This document shows positions 34,969 to 45,710 of a DNA stretch of 61,484 nt, in pieces. The translations under genes and the position numbers were made by a program. The notes under the pieces were generated by a model. The model was given only the letters and a program-made list of their open reading frames with translations, ran no database searches and was not told the DNA's origin. Within the stretch, counting starts at the first letter, position 1; the number at the start of each line of letters is the position of its first letter. Source of the DNA: Rhodospirillales bacterium (GTDB lineage Bacteria > Pseudomonadota > Alphaproteobacteria > Rhodospirillales > JAPHRK01); the NCBI GenBank assembly GCA_026196105.1, contig JAPHRK010000038.1, positions 1 to 61,484 of the forward strand. Reading direction: 5' to 3'.

Positions 34969-36390
34969 ATGGTCTCCAATTTTTTAAAATTGTCCCTATT
35001 TGTTTTATTCCTGGCAACTATTTGGTCTGAGGAGAGCATTGCTGATCTTGGGCACTATAATGGTAAGAAAGTGGTTTTTGTTGATGCGACCAGCAGGACC
35101 CTATTGCGCCAACGTCAGATTGATTTTTCTCCCGAAGTTGAAATTGATATGGAGATTGATGCTGAAAGAGGGTCCTTAGATAGTGCGCTAAACGGAAGTG
35201 CTGATTTTGCCGTTATTTTTGAAGTTGCCATAGCTAAAGCCAATCGGCGCGTCTTGGACCTCAGGCGTATAGCCTCGATCTATGTTGCCAAAACAGAAAA
35301 AATCATAAACCCTGAATGGAAAATGGCAAAGATGAATGCCTTTATGTCAAAATTTGGGGATTCATACGATGGAGATTCAGCCCATAGAGGTTTGGTAGGT
35401 ACACCTAAGTTTATCGAAAAGCCTATCCACGTTAACTATGAATTTGAGCAGGCTCGGGTTCGTGGCACCAAGGCAATGACTGTAAACTACTATGTCGTTG
35501 ACCTCAAAAACAAACGCTATTTCAAATCAAATTTTGATATTAATGAAAAAAAGCAGTTTAAGATTGCCTATCGCCTCCATAAGCGAGATGTAAAACGAAA
35601 CCAACACCTGGAAATTCATAACACAGAAAAAGATGTTAAAAATTGGGAAGACGCTCCTCTAACTATACTGGCTTCGCAACTCTTTAATCAATACGATAGG
35701 AAGCGAGGAAAATCTAAAAAATTAACGAGTATGGCTGCGCTTCGTAAGACCATTCTTAAAGATAAAAATGTAGCTTTGGCAAAGCATAAAGATACTGATT
35801 ATAAGTATGGGGTCGATAAACGTCTTGATAGCGTTGTCGTTATTTATACAGGACGAAATTCAGTAGGAACGGGTTTCTTTATCACGCCTGATATAGTGTT
35901 AACAAACTGGCATGTTATTAATGGTTCAGAGTTTGTTGAGATGAAAATGCATGGGGGAATGGAAACCTTCGGTAAAATCATTGCGAAGGATGTTAGGCTT
36001 GATCTAGCATTAATTAAAGTCCAGAATCGGGGGAAACCAGTTCGATTTTACAGCAAAAGAAAGCTTGACCTAGGGCTGACGACTGAAGCTATTGGACATC
36101 CAAAGAGATTTGAGTTTTCGGTGACGAGAGGGGCCATCAGTTCAATACGGCGTCATTCAAGCATTAACTTGCCTCGAGGCAGTGGAAAAAAAGTGCTTTA
36201 TATCCAAACAGACACTTCGATAAATCCTGGTAATTCAGGAGGGCCTCTATTCCATAAAAACAAAGTAGTAGGTGTGAATACTTGGGGGGTTGGGGAATGG
36301 GACTCAGGCCTTAGTTTTGCAATTCACTATGGTGAAGTTCTTCAATTCCTGAAAGATGTTCTTCCCGAATATTCTCCACATTCCGGTTAG
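34969..36390 (+). CDS. Secreted trypsin-like serine protease with uncharacterised N-terminal domain
   Basis: The 473-aa protein has a Sec-type signal (residues 1-26, ending ESIADLG). A domain that I do not recognise follows (about 27-270), with a beta-rich, lysine-rich make-up. The chymotrypsin-fold domain is C-terminal: VGTGFFITPDIVLTNWHV with H315, DLALIKV with D345, and TSINPGNSGGPLF with S423. There is no PDZ domain, so it is not a DegP/DegQ protease. It follows two lipoprotein genes and precedes a TraT-like lipoprotein gene, all on one strand with short gaps. A periplasmic role in envelope protein processing is inferred. Confidence 0.85.
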   Translation: MVSNFLKLSLFVLFLATIWSEESIADLGHYNGKKVVFVDATSRTLLRQRQIDFSPEVEIDMEIDAERGSLDSALNGSADFAVIFEVAIAKANRRVLDLRRIASIYVAKTEKIINPEWKMAKMNAFMSKFGDSYDGDSAHRGLVGTPKFIEKPIHVNYEFEQARVRGTKAMTVNYYVVDLKNKRYFKSNFDINEKKQFKIAYRLHKRDVKRNQHLEIHNTEKDVKNWEDAPLTILASQLFNQYDRKRGKSKKLTSMAALRKTILKDKNVALAKHKDTDYKYGVDKRLDSVVVIYTGRNSVGTGFFITPDIVLTNWHVINGSEFVEMKMHGGMETFGKIIAKDVRLDLALIKVQNRGKPVRFYSKRKLDLGLTTEAIGHPKRFEFSVTRGAISSIRRHSSINLPRGSGKKVLYIQTDTSINPGNSGGPLFHKNKVVGVNTWGVGEWDSGLSFAIHYGEVLQFLKDVLPEYSPHSG

Positions 36391-36400
36391 AGGAAACGAT

Positions 36401-37141
36401 ATGGTCAATTTTATAAAAATGAAGTCGCTAATTATCGTCCCCATACTGTTAGTACTGTCGGGTTGTGTTAGTACTATTCAGAATGACTTAGGCATGGTGC
36501 GAAATAAAGAAACTGGGTTGGCATATGGTTCCATGATTAATGGCAACTTAATGACGGACCCAGCGTTTTTTCCAAATAAGAATTTGAAGCTTTCAATCAG
36601 AAATACTTCAGGTGATGACGCCTTTAAACTGGGTAACTTCAGAGAGCGCATTGAGAGTTTTTATCTCAATAAAGGGTATGACGTTACTCGAGGTTCTGAC
36701 TTCGGTCTTAAAGTAGATGTAAATGTTGTTTATTCGGGGCAAATACAAACAGATCGGATGTCTGAATATGCCATGATTGGTGGTGTAGCAGGTGGTGTTG
36801 CGGGTGTACGCTCTAAAGCCCTATATGACGCTGCATTGTGGTCAACAAGTGGTGCCGCTTTAGGTTCGGTTCTTGGTTCCTTTGATACAGAGGATACTTA
36901 TATAATCGTTGCCGCAATCACAGTTGGTATCAGAGATAAGGCCCGTAAGCGAAGGAAGGTGATTACTTTTGACCGCAGCGAAAGAATTCGTGATTACGAT
37001 GATGACGAATCTTTTGGGAAATGGCGTGAAAAGGCTACGATCCGGTTAGCCGTATACGCCGGTGGTCGAAATACGGAACAATCAAAAATTGCTGAAGAAG
37101 TTCGTCGACGTATTTCTAATATTGTTGGAGACATTATCTAA
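36401..37141 (+). CDS. TraT-like complement resistance / surface exclusion family lipoprotein
   Basis: The protein has a lipobox, LVLSGC, and then a region aligning with plasmid TraT. The match is NLKLSIRNTSGDDAF against the TraT pattern L.I.NTS..D, and FYLNKGYDVTRG against the TraT pattern KGY.V. A glycine-rich hydrophobic stretch (about 125-165, GGVAGGVAGV and SGAALGSVLG) resembles the TraT membrane-associated segment, and the C terminus ends in a helix (IAEEVRRRISNIVGDII). The ATG at 36401 has AGAGGAAA upstream and gives 246 aa; an ATG at 36419 is an alternative. The chromosomal location without transfer genes argues against conjugation. Confidence 0.75.
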   Translation: MVNFIKMKSLIIVPILLVLSGCVSTIQNDLGMVRNKETGLAYGSMINGNLMTDPAFFPNKNLKLSIRNTSGDDAFKLGNFRERIESFYLNKGYDVTRGSDFGLKVDVNVVYSGQIQTDRMSEYAMIGGVAGGVAGVRSKALYDAALWSTSGAALGSVLGSFDTEDTYIIVAAITVGIRDKARKRRKVITFDRSERIRDYDDDESFGKWREKATIRLAVYAGGRNTEQSKIAEEVRRRISNIVGDII

Positions 37142-37151
37142 CCTCCGTTCT

Positions 37152-37188
37152 ATGATCCAGCCGCCTCTTAAACAATTACCTGGATCAT
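37152..37188 (+). promoter_or_regulatory. Inverted repeat covering the start of the first thioesterase gene
   Basis: ATGATCCAG (37152-37160) and CTGGATCAT (37180-37188) are perfect inverted repeats with a 19-base gap. The right arm contains the first ATG (37187) of the downstream gene. In RNA this could hide the start codon. There is no T-run, so it is not a typical terminator; an operator is also possible. Confidence 0.4.
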
Positions 37189-37660
37189 GATGACTGACGT
37201 TAATGAAGACGATCTTTACCCCCTAGATGCCTTTAAGCAAATCATGGAGGCTCTTCCCCATTGTGAAGCTTTGGGAATTAATATGACCAAATATACGCGA
37301 GGTCATTGTGAAGCTTATGTCGAATATGATCCTAAGTTAGCAGGTGACCCCGACTCTGGTGTGGTGCATGGTGGGGTTATCACGACATTAATGGATAGTA
37401 TTGGTGGGGCGGTTGCTTTTAGTAAAATTAAGGCCGGGCAATCAGTTGCGACCCTTGATTTACGGATTGATTATCTTAAGCCCGCCAAGCCTGGAAGCCG
37501 TATCAACGGAACCGCTGAGTGTTACAAGCTAACAAAGAATGTCGCCTTTGTTCGTGGTCATGCCTACAATGATGACCCTAATGACCCCATAGCTAATTGC
37601 ACCGCTACATTTATGATTGGCTCGGTGGGCTTTTCTCCTAAAACCGGGAAGGAGAAATAG
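37187..37660 (+). CDS. PaaI-type hotdog thioesterase, first of a tandem pair
   Basis: A 157-aa single-hotdog acyl-CoA thioesterase. The core helix motif is GVVHGGVITTLMDSIGGAVAF, with the catalytic-type aspartate in LMDS and the conserved HGG. It is followed by VATLDLRIDYLKPAKPGSRI, the strand typical of PaaI-like enzymes. Two adjacent ATG codons (37187, 37190) can serve as start. It is 2 bp ahead of a second hotdog gene, so the two may form a heteromer or act in sequence. The acyl substrate is unknown. Confidence 0.88.
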   Translation: MMTDVNEDDLYPLDAFKQIMEALPHCEALGINMTKYTRGHCEAYVEYDPKLAGDPDSGVVHGGVITTLMDSIGGAVAFSKIKAGQSVATLDLRIDYLKPAKPGSRINGTAECYKLTKNVAFVRGHAYNDDPNDPIANCTATFMIGSVGFSPKTGKEK

Positions 37661-37662
37661 AT

Positions 37663-38094
37663 ATGCTGTTTAAAAAAATCATGGGTTTGAAAAAGGCGGG
37701 TGACCTTAAAGGTTTAAGCAAAGCCATTCCCTATACCTCGTTTTTAAACCTGAGCTACGAAATAGACGACACGGGTCTTCTCACGGTTATGCGCCAAAGT
37801 GATAGTAATATTGGCAATATCACTATCCCGGCTGTCCATGGTGGAGCCGTTGGTGGGTTGCTTGAACAGGCTGGAATAATGCAAGTTATTTGGGAGTGTG
37901 AAATTAGTAAATTTCCAAAGATCATTAATATTTCGGTAGATTACTTGCGTCCCTGTTTGGGCAAAGAGGATACATTCGCTCGGGCGACCCTGATCAAGCA
38001 AGGACGGAGCGTGTCCAATGTTCGTGTGACAGCTTGGCAATCTGACCCGGTTAAGCCCGTTGCGGCCGCCCATGTTCACTTTTTAATGGGCTAA
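37663..38094 (+). CDS. PaaI-type hotdog thioesterase, second of a tandem pair
   Basis: A 143-aa hotdog protein with IPAVHGGAVGGLLEQAG as the central helix motif and IINISVDYLRPC as the following strand. The usual Asp of LMD is replaced by Glu (LLEQ), so activity may differ from that of its neighbour. It follows the first thioesterase by 2 bp and overlaps nothing. It likely works with that partner and the two downstream genes. Confidence 0.82.
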   Translation: MLFKKIMGLKKAGDLKGLSKAIPYTSFLNLSYEIDDTGLLTVMRQSDSNIGNITIPAVHGGAVGGLLEQAGIMQVIWECEISKFPKIINISVDYLRPCLGKEDTFARATLIKQGRSVSNVRVTAWQSDPVKPVAAAHVHFLMG

Positions 38095-38099
38095 GTGTT

Positions 38100-38642
38100 T
38101 TGTCAGAAGAAGAAATTGTTACCGTCACCATTGCTCGTAAAATCACCCCAGGGCGAGAAGCTGACTATGAAGCGTGGGTAAAAGGCATCGCTGATGTTGC
38201 TCAAGCTTTTCGAGGCAACTTAGGTATGAAAATGCTTAAGCCTAGCCTTGAGACAGGCGACGAATATGTCACCGTGTTCCGTTTTAATAACTACAAAAAC
38301 CTTCGCATCTGGGCGGATTCTGACGAGCGAGCTTTATGGGTTTCTAAGTTAGAAGAAATGGTCGAGAGCGAAACCGTCCATAAGGTCACAGGGTTAGAAT
38401 TTTGGTTCTCGTTACCGGAAGCCCCCGTTAACAAACCTCCCTCACCGCATAAGATGGCTTTAGTGCTCTGTGTGGTGGTCTTTACCTTAGTTTTGGGCAT
38501 GAATGTCTTCTTAGGGGATTGGCTTTCTACGCTACCCCTTCTTGCCCGTGTCGCTTTTGTCGTCATAGCTCAGGTTTTGTTGATGACCTATATCATCATG
38601 CCGCAAGTGACCAAGCTCCTGAAATCCTGGTTGTTTAAATAA
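38100..38642 (+). CDS. ABM-domain protein with two C-terminal membrane helices
   Basis: The N-terminal 105 residues match the antibiotic biosynthesis monooxygenase fold (VTVTIARKITPGREADYEAWVKGI, here the parts TIARKITPGREADYEAWV and EYVTVFRFNNYKNL). The C-terminal part has two membrane helices (about 120-140 and 150-170). Such fused ABM-membrane proteins are found in many bacteria and are not well characterised. The start is TTG at 38100, five bases after the previous stop, and the stop overlaps the next gene as TAATG. Confidence 0.8.
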   Translation: MSEEEIVTVTIARKITPGREADYEAWVKGIADVAQAFRGNLGMKMLKPSLETGDEYVTVFRFNNYKNLRIWADSDERALWVSKLEEMVESETVHKVTGLEFWFSLPEAPVNKPPSPHKMALVLCVVVFTLVLGMNVFLGDWLSTLPLLARVAFVVIAQVLLMTYIIMPQVTKLLKSWLFK

Positions 38643-39508
38643 TGCCGTCTCCTGCTCGAAAACTATCTACCCTTTTAGAAAAGCTAAACCTCATAACCAT
38701 GCCCTGCTGCTTTGATGCCTTTTCAGCCAAAGTCATTGAGCAGAATGGTTTTCCTCTTACCTTCATGAGTGGGTTTGCAGTTTCAGCCGCGCGCTTAGGT
38801 GTGCCGGATACGGGATTGATCTCATATGGAGAAATGGTGGAGCAGGGGTGCAATATCACACAGGCTGTTTCAATTCCGGTCATTGGTGATGGTGATACGG
38901 GCTATGGCAATGCTTTGAATGTGAAACGTACTGTCAAAGGGTATGCTGCCGCAGGGTTTGCCTGTATCATGATTGAAGACCAAGTGGCACCAAAGCGATG
39001 TGGACACACTAAAGGTAAAGCAGTGGTCGAACGAGATGAAGCCCTGATGCGTATCCGAGCTGCTTGTGATGCACGCCAGGAACTACGAGACCAAGGCAGA
39101 GATATCCTAATTATGGCTCGCACAGATGCGCGAACAACTGATGGCATGGATGAAGCCCTTGCCAGGGTGAATGGTTTTGCTGAACTCGGTGCTGATATTA
39201 CTTTTTTGGAAGCCCCTGAGAGCGAAGAGGAAATGGCTCGTTATTGCCAGCAAACGCCAGGGTACAAGATGGCAAATATGGTGGAGCAAGGCAAAACCCC
39301 CATTTTGTCTCCAAAGGAACTAGAGGAGATTGGCTATAAGATTGCTGCTTATCCCCTCACGCTTCTTTTAGCCTCGTTAAAAGCCATGGAAACAGCCTTG
39401 GCTCAATTAAAAAATGGGCAGCATCCCGCAGAGCTTTCAAGCTTTGAGGAGTTGAAAAATACAGTAGGCTTCCCTTCTTATTACGAAGAAGAAGAGCGTT
39501 ATAAGTAG
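38642..39508 (+). CDS. Isocitrate lyase/PEP mutase superfamily enzyme
   Basis: The 288-aa TIM-barrel protein has PCCFDAFSAKVIEQNGFP, the magnesium-binding VIGDGDTGYGNALNV, EDQVAPKRCGHTKGK and IMARTDARTT. The KRCGH loop, whose cysteine is the catalytic acid of methylisocitrate and 2,3-dimethylmalate lyases, favours a lyase over a phosphonomutase. The substrate, a C4-C7 hydroxy-dicarboxylate or tricarboxylate, is not certain. It is the last gene of the hotdog/ABM operon. Confidence 0.85.
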   Translation: MPSPARKLSTLLEKLNLITMPCCFDAFSAKVIEQNGFPLTFMSGFAVSAARLGVPDTGLISYGEMVEQGCNITQAVSIPVIGDGDTGYGNALNVKRTVKGYAAAGFACIMIEDQVAPKRCGHTKGKAVVERDEALMRIRAACDARQELRDQGRDILIMARTDARTTDGMDEALARVNGFAELGADITFLEAPESEEEMARYCQQTPGYKMANMVEQGKTPILSPKELEEIGYKIAAYPLTLLLASLKAMETALAQLKNGQHPAELSSFEELKNTVGFPSYYEEEERYK

Positions 39509-39520
39509 ACCTGAATAAAA

Positions 39521-39556
39521 CACCGACAAGATGGTAATTACTTGTCGGTATTTTAT
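39521..39556 (+). terminator. Rho-independent terminator after the lyase gene
   Basis: ACCGACAAG (39522-39530) pairs perfectly with CTTGTCGGT (39541-39549) around a 10-base loop and is followed by ATTTTATTATT. It closes the operon of 37187-39508 and faces the convergent chemoreceptor gene. Confidence 0.75.
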
Positions 39557-39572
39557 TATTAAGACGCTAAGC

Positions 39573-41942
39573 TTAGACTTTGCCGGAGCTCTTAGCATAT
39601 TCAACGAATTTAAAATCATCGTTGAATATATGGTTTTTGAGCCAGTTTGAAACAAAGTCGAACATCTGGGTGTTTGCGTTCATATCTCCCCGAACCAAAG
39701 CTTCTTCAAGGGCTTTGTATTTAGGGATAAACTCTTGATGGCGTCTTTTATGCTCGGCTAGGCCAGGGAAATTGATTGAGGCCATATAGTTTTCTTCCTC
39801 AACAAAGTGCTGCTTCATGACAGCTTCGATGTGATCTGCCATCTTACGGGCAGAGTCTTTGCCTTTGCCACCCATCATGCTGGCATAGAACTCATTGATC
39901 ATGCCAATCAATTCGCGATGATCTTCGTCAATAGAAGTAACGCCTGTCCTTAATTTGTCATCCCACTGGAGCAGTTCCATATTATCTTTGTCGGAGCGAA
40001 CTTGTTCTAAGAACTTAGCGACTTCTTGGCGAAGGAATTCAGATTGTTCTGACAAGTCTGTGGCCGCAGATGAAATTTGGTTAGCTGCAGCACCTGTTTC
40101 GCCTGAGGCTTGTTCCACACTGATTATGTTTGCTGAAACTTCTTGTGTACCATCGGAAGCTTGAGCGACGTTACGAGCAATTTCTGATGTTGCGGCAGTT
40201 TGTTCTTCTACAGCTGTTGCAATAGAGCCTGCAATTTGGTCGATCTCACCAATGGTTTCGCTGATGACTTCAATAGCTTTTGCTGCGGAATTAGTGACGC
40301 TTTGGACGTGGCCAATTTGATCTGCAATTTCCTGGGTGGCTTTAGCGGTTTGGTTGGCAAGGTTTTTCACTTCAGAAGCAACGACGGCAAAACCTTTGCC
40401 TGCTTCGCCAGCCCGAGCTGCTTCAATCGTGGCATTCAGAGCCAGGAGGTTGGTTTGTTCTGCAATGTCGGAAATTAAATTAACAACATCACCAATCTTC
40501 CCGACAGCATCGACCATCTCTACAACGGTTTTTTTGGTGTTCTCAGCCTGTTTAGCTGCTGTGTCGGCAACTTCAGAAGACTTGTGAACGTGACGGCTGA
40601 TTTCAACTTCAGAGCTTGAAAGTTCTTCGGCAGCAGAAGCCACGGTTTGAACGTTGGTAGAGGCTTCTTCAGCAGCGGCAGCGACTGTTGTAGCTTGGGC
40701 ACTCGTTTCTGACGCAATTGAAGCCATTTGGGTTGAAGATGCCTGGAGTTCGGTTGAAGCAGATGTGACTGCATTGATCACTTCCCCAACATTTCCTTCG
40801 AAAGTATCAGCCATTTGATTCATGGCAGCGCGCCGTTGCCGTTCTGCTCGCTCTTCTGCTTCAACTTGTTCTGCTTCCATCTCCTTCACGCGGATAGCAT
40901 TATCTTTGAAAACCTGGACAGCTTTAGACATTAAGCCTACTTCGTTTCCGTATTCTTGACCGGATATTTCAATGTCTAAATTTCCCTCTGCCAAAACGAT
41001 CATGTCGTTGGTCATGCGCTTGATAGGAGAGCTGATCGCGCGACCAATATAAATGGCTATACCTAAAACAATGACGGCAATGATACCGAGTGATGATAGC
41101 ATCAATTTAAAGGTGGATTTGACATTGGCCTCTAGCATCTTTGTAGCTTCTGCTGCGTCAGCGCTTCCCTTTTCATCAAGAAAGTTTAGCCCAGGGACTG
41201 TCTCTTTATAGAGGCTACTTAAAACTTTTTTGTCTTCTCTTTCTTTTAAGAGCAAATTGGCAACTTCTTTAAACTCTGCCAGATAGTCGTCTAATTCTTT
41301 CTCAATTTTTGATTTATCATCAGAGGGGATATCCGTTCCCGCTAAGGCTTGATCAAATTCGACCATGCGCTGATCCATTCTTTTGATATATTTGGGATCT
41401 AGCCGCATCAAAAAATCTTTTTCATGGCGACGCATCATTAACATCGTCGCAGTTAGTTGAATTTGATTGTATTTTCTAAGGTTTTCTTCAACGCTTTTAA
41501 CTAATGTACGCAGTTCGCCCCGCATGCCTTTGTTCGGGGATAAGCCAATTTTATTTCGGTTAGTCACGATTTCCTGGAACTTAGCTGTATAAGCCGTAAA
41601 CTTAATTTTTATATCTTCGACGAGTTGTTGTTCATCGGGTTCTTGGTGGATTGTTTTTAGCTTGTCAAAATACGGGAGGACATCTGCTTCTATCTTTTTG
41701 TGTTCCTCTGCGTATTTCATTTTGAAGCGAAGGAAGAAATCTTTTTCGTTGCGTCGTTCTTGTAGGAAAGCTTCTTTAACAGCGCCGACATAAGAAACCC
41801 CCTTCGTTTCCGACAATTGGGTTGCTAAAAAAGCTTCTTGTTTATTGGCGCTAGTTACATAAAGCAATGTAGCCGCAATAAAGCCAGTGATAGCTATGAG
41901 GGCAATTAGCAATGTTTGAGTGCTTACTTGCAAGTTTTTCAT
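39573..41942 (-). CDS. Methyl-accepting chemotaxis protein with C-terminal bacteriohemerythrin domain
   Basis: A chemoreceptor fused to an oxygen-binding hemerythrin. In order it has an N-terminal membrane helix; a periplasmic helical sensor with two repeated blocks ([15 protein letters not shown] and [15 protein letters not shown]) that fits the HBM domain; a second helix; a HAMP linker ([22 protein letters not shown]); and a signalling core with [19 protein letters not shown]. Last comes a hemerythrin with [29 protein letters not shown] and HIFNDDFKF, the full His/Glu/Asp diiron set. The ATG at 41942 with GGGAA upstream gives 789 aa; a TTG at 41966 would extend it. Confidence 0.92.
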   Translation of the reverse strand: MKNLQVSTQTLLIALIAITGFIAATLLYVTSANKQEAFLATQLSETKGVSYVGAVKEAFLQERRNEKDFFLRFKMKYAEEHKKIEADVLPYFDKLKTIHQEPDEQQLVEDIKIKFTAYTAKFQEIVTNRNKIGLSPNKGMRGELRTLVKSVEENLRKYNQIQLTATMLMMRRHEKDFLMRLDPKYIKRMDQRMVEFDQALAGTDIPSDDKSKIEKELDDYLAEFKEVANLLLKEREDKKVLSSLYKETVPGLNFLDEKGSADAAEATKMLEANVKSTFKLMLSSLGIIAVIVLGIAIYIGRAISSPIKRMTNDMIVLAEGNLDIEISGQEYGNEVGLMSKAVQVFKDNAIRVKEMEAEQVEAEERAERQRRAAMNQMADTFEGNVGEVINAVTSASTELQASSTQMASIASETSAQATTVAAAAEEASTNVQTVASAAEELSSSEVEISRHVHKSSEVADTAAKQAENTKKTVVEMVDAVGKIGDVVNLISDIAEQTNLLALNATIEAARAGEAGKGFAVVASEVKNLANQTAKATQEIADQIGHVQSVTNSAAKAIEVISETIGEIDQIAGSIATAVEEQTAATSEIARNVAQASDGTQEVSANIISVEQASGETGAAANQISSAATDLSEQSEFLRQEVAKFLEQVRSDKDNMELLQWDDKLRTGVTSIDEDHRELIGMINEFYASMMGGKGKDSARKMADHIEAVMKQHFVEEENYMASINFPGLAEHKRRHQEFIPKYKALEEALVRGDMNANTQMFDFVSNWLKNHIFNDDFKFVEYAKSSGKV

Positions 41943-41966
41943 TTTTCTTTTCCCAACTAAGCGCAA

Positions 41967-44433
<2,467 letters not shown>

Positions 44434-44460
44434 GTCCATTTAAATTTTAAGGAATAGATA

Positions 44461-44859
44461 ATGCCCAATTCCCCAATGAAGAAATGGCATCAACTCATCG
44501 AGACGAAGGACCAAACTCTTCTCGATGAGTTATTGGCTGATGATGCTGTTTTCCACTCGCCTGTGGTCCACTCTCCTCAGGTCGGCAAATCAATTGTGAA
44601 GCTTTACCTTATGGGGGCTGAACAGGTGCTCAACAATGAGACGTTTAAGTATGTTAGAAAAATAGAGAGTGAAAATGATGCTCTCTTAGAGTTTGAGTTG
44701 GAAATCGATGGTATTCACATGAACGGAATTGATTTGATCCGATGGAATGATGAAGGCCAGATTGTTGACTTTAAAGTGATGGTTCGTCCCTTGCAGGCAG
44801 TCAATTTGATCCATAAAAAAATGGGTGAAATGTTGGAACTTCTAAAGAAAAATAGCTAA
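44461..44859 (+). CDS. SnoaL/NTF2-like protein
   Basis: A 132-aa cone-fold protein with the pattern KKWHQLIETKDQTLLDELLADDAVFHSPVV, read here as the helix LIETKDQTLLDELLADDAVF and strand HSPVVHSP, then ALLEFELEIDGIHMNGIDLIRWNDEGQIVDFKV, part of which (GIDLIRWNDEGQIVDFKV) is a common SnoaL signature. Such proteins are small cyclases, isomerases or ligand binders. It is 42 bp after fadH, possibly cotranscribed. Its stop overlaps that of the convergent hydrolase gene by four bases. Confidence 0.8.
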   Translation: MPNSPMKKWHQLIETKDQTLLDELLADDAVFHSPVVHSPQVGKSIVKLYLMGAEQVLNNETFKYVRKIESENDALLEFELEIDGIHMNGIDLIRWNDEGQIVDFKVMVRPLQAVNLIHKKMGEMLELLKKNS

Positions 44860-45710
44860 ACGCCTGCCTTCTCTAAAAGGCTGGGCCAATCTTTAGACCA
44901 ACAGCATTTATGCTTATAGTAAGGCATCTCAATAATTTTAGCAGGCGGCGCTTCGGTGCCGCTTTTGCTTTTTAAGGTTGCCATATAACTGCCTATAATC
45001 CCTCGTGGCACTACTTTATCTTTTGCGCCGATGAAATGGGTTTGCGGGGTCTTGGTTAATTTATCTGCGAAATCAACGGGATTAAGGGAATTTTTCAGGC
45101 GAGGGAGTTTGAAGTAATCCATCCATAGAACATGGTTGAGGGTTCCTGCCACTGTTATAAGGTGGGTAACATCATTTCGCTTAGCTGCCACTAAAGCAGC
45201 GATAGCCCCACCCCCAGAGTATCCAGTCAAAATGACCTTGTTAGCGCCGACTTTGTTCTTAAAGACACTGATAGCTTTATTCGTTGCTTTGATGACCTCT
45301 TCGGAAAACCGATGGCTTGTCCAATAACGCTGATCACATATATATTTAATTTCCTGAAGGGGGTATTGGCAGGGACGAGCTAGATAGAGCACGTTCACAG
45401 CAGGGTCTGTATAGGCCATGTTGAGAGCTATCGGCGTTGTTGGTGTAGGGTCTGTGGAGACGTGTCCATAAGGCCCATACGCATTCCCGTCACCTTCGAT
45501 ATAGATGTGTAATATTGGGGACTGTGTTTTAACTGGTTTAGAAAACCCAGTTAACATAAAAGGTGGGGCATCAAATGAGGTTGCTTGCCATCCTGCTTTC
45601 GTCACACTCGCCCTTATCGTGAAGCTTGGGTCAATAGAAGGGGAGGTGCAAGCGCTAAGAGGGGTCAAAACTGCGAGAAGAAGAACCGCTAGTGTTTTGA
45701 CCCCTGCCAT
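44856..45710 (-). CDS. Alpha/beta-hydrolase fold lipoprotein
   Basis: The 284-aa protein has a lipoprotein signal (TPLSAC, cysteine near residue 21) and an alpha/beta-hydrolase core. The nucleophile elbow is GYSGGGAIAAL. The oxyanion region is LHIYIEGDGNAYGPYGH, and the C-terminal histidine may be one of those in MPYYKHKCCW. It is therefore an outer-membrane or periplasmic esterase-like protein. The start overlaps the stop of the SIS-domain gene (TAATG), so the two are coupled. The substrate is unknown. Confidence 0.82.
   Translation of the reverse strand: MAGVKTLAVLLLAVLTPLSACTSPSIDPSFTIRASVTKAGWQATSFDAPPFMLTGFSKPVKTQSPILHIYIEGDGNAYGPYGHVSTDPTPTTPIALNMAYTDPAVNVLYLARPCQYPLQEIKYICDQRYWTSHRFSEEVIKATNKAISVFKNKVGANKVILTGYSGGGAIAALVAAKRNDVTHLITVAGTLNHVLWMDYFKLPRLKNSLNPVDFADKLTKTPQTHFIGAKDKVVPRGIIGSYMATLKSKSGTEAPPAKIIEMPYYKHKCCWSKDWPSLLEKAGV

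Noticed and set aside
40200-40587. Cysteine-rich frames opposite the chemoreceptor signalling domain
   Set aside because: These are reverse-strand shadows of a highly repetitive Ala/Glu-rich coiled coil.
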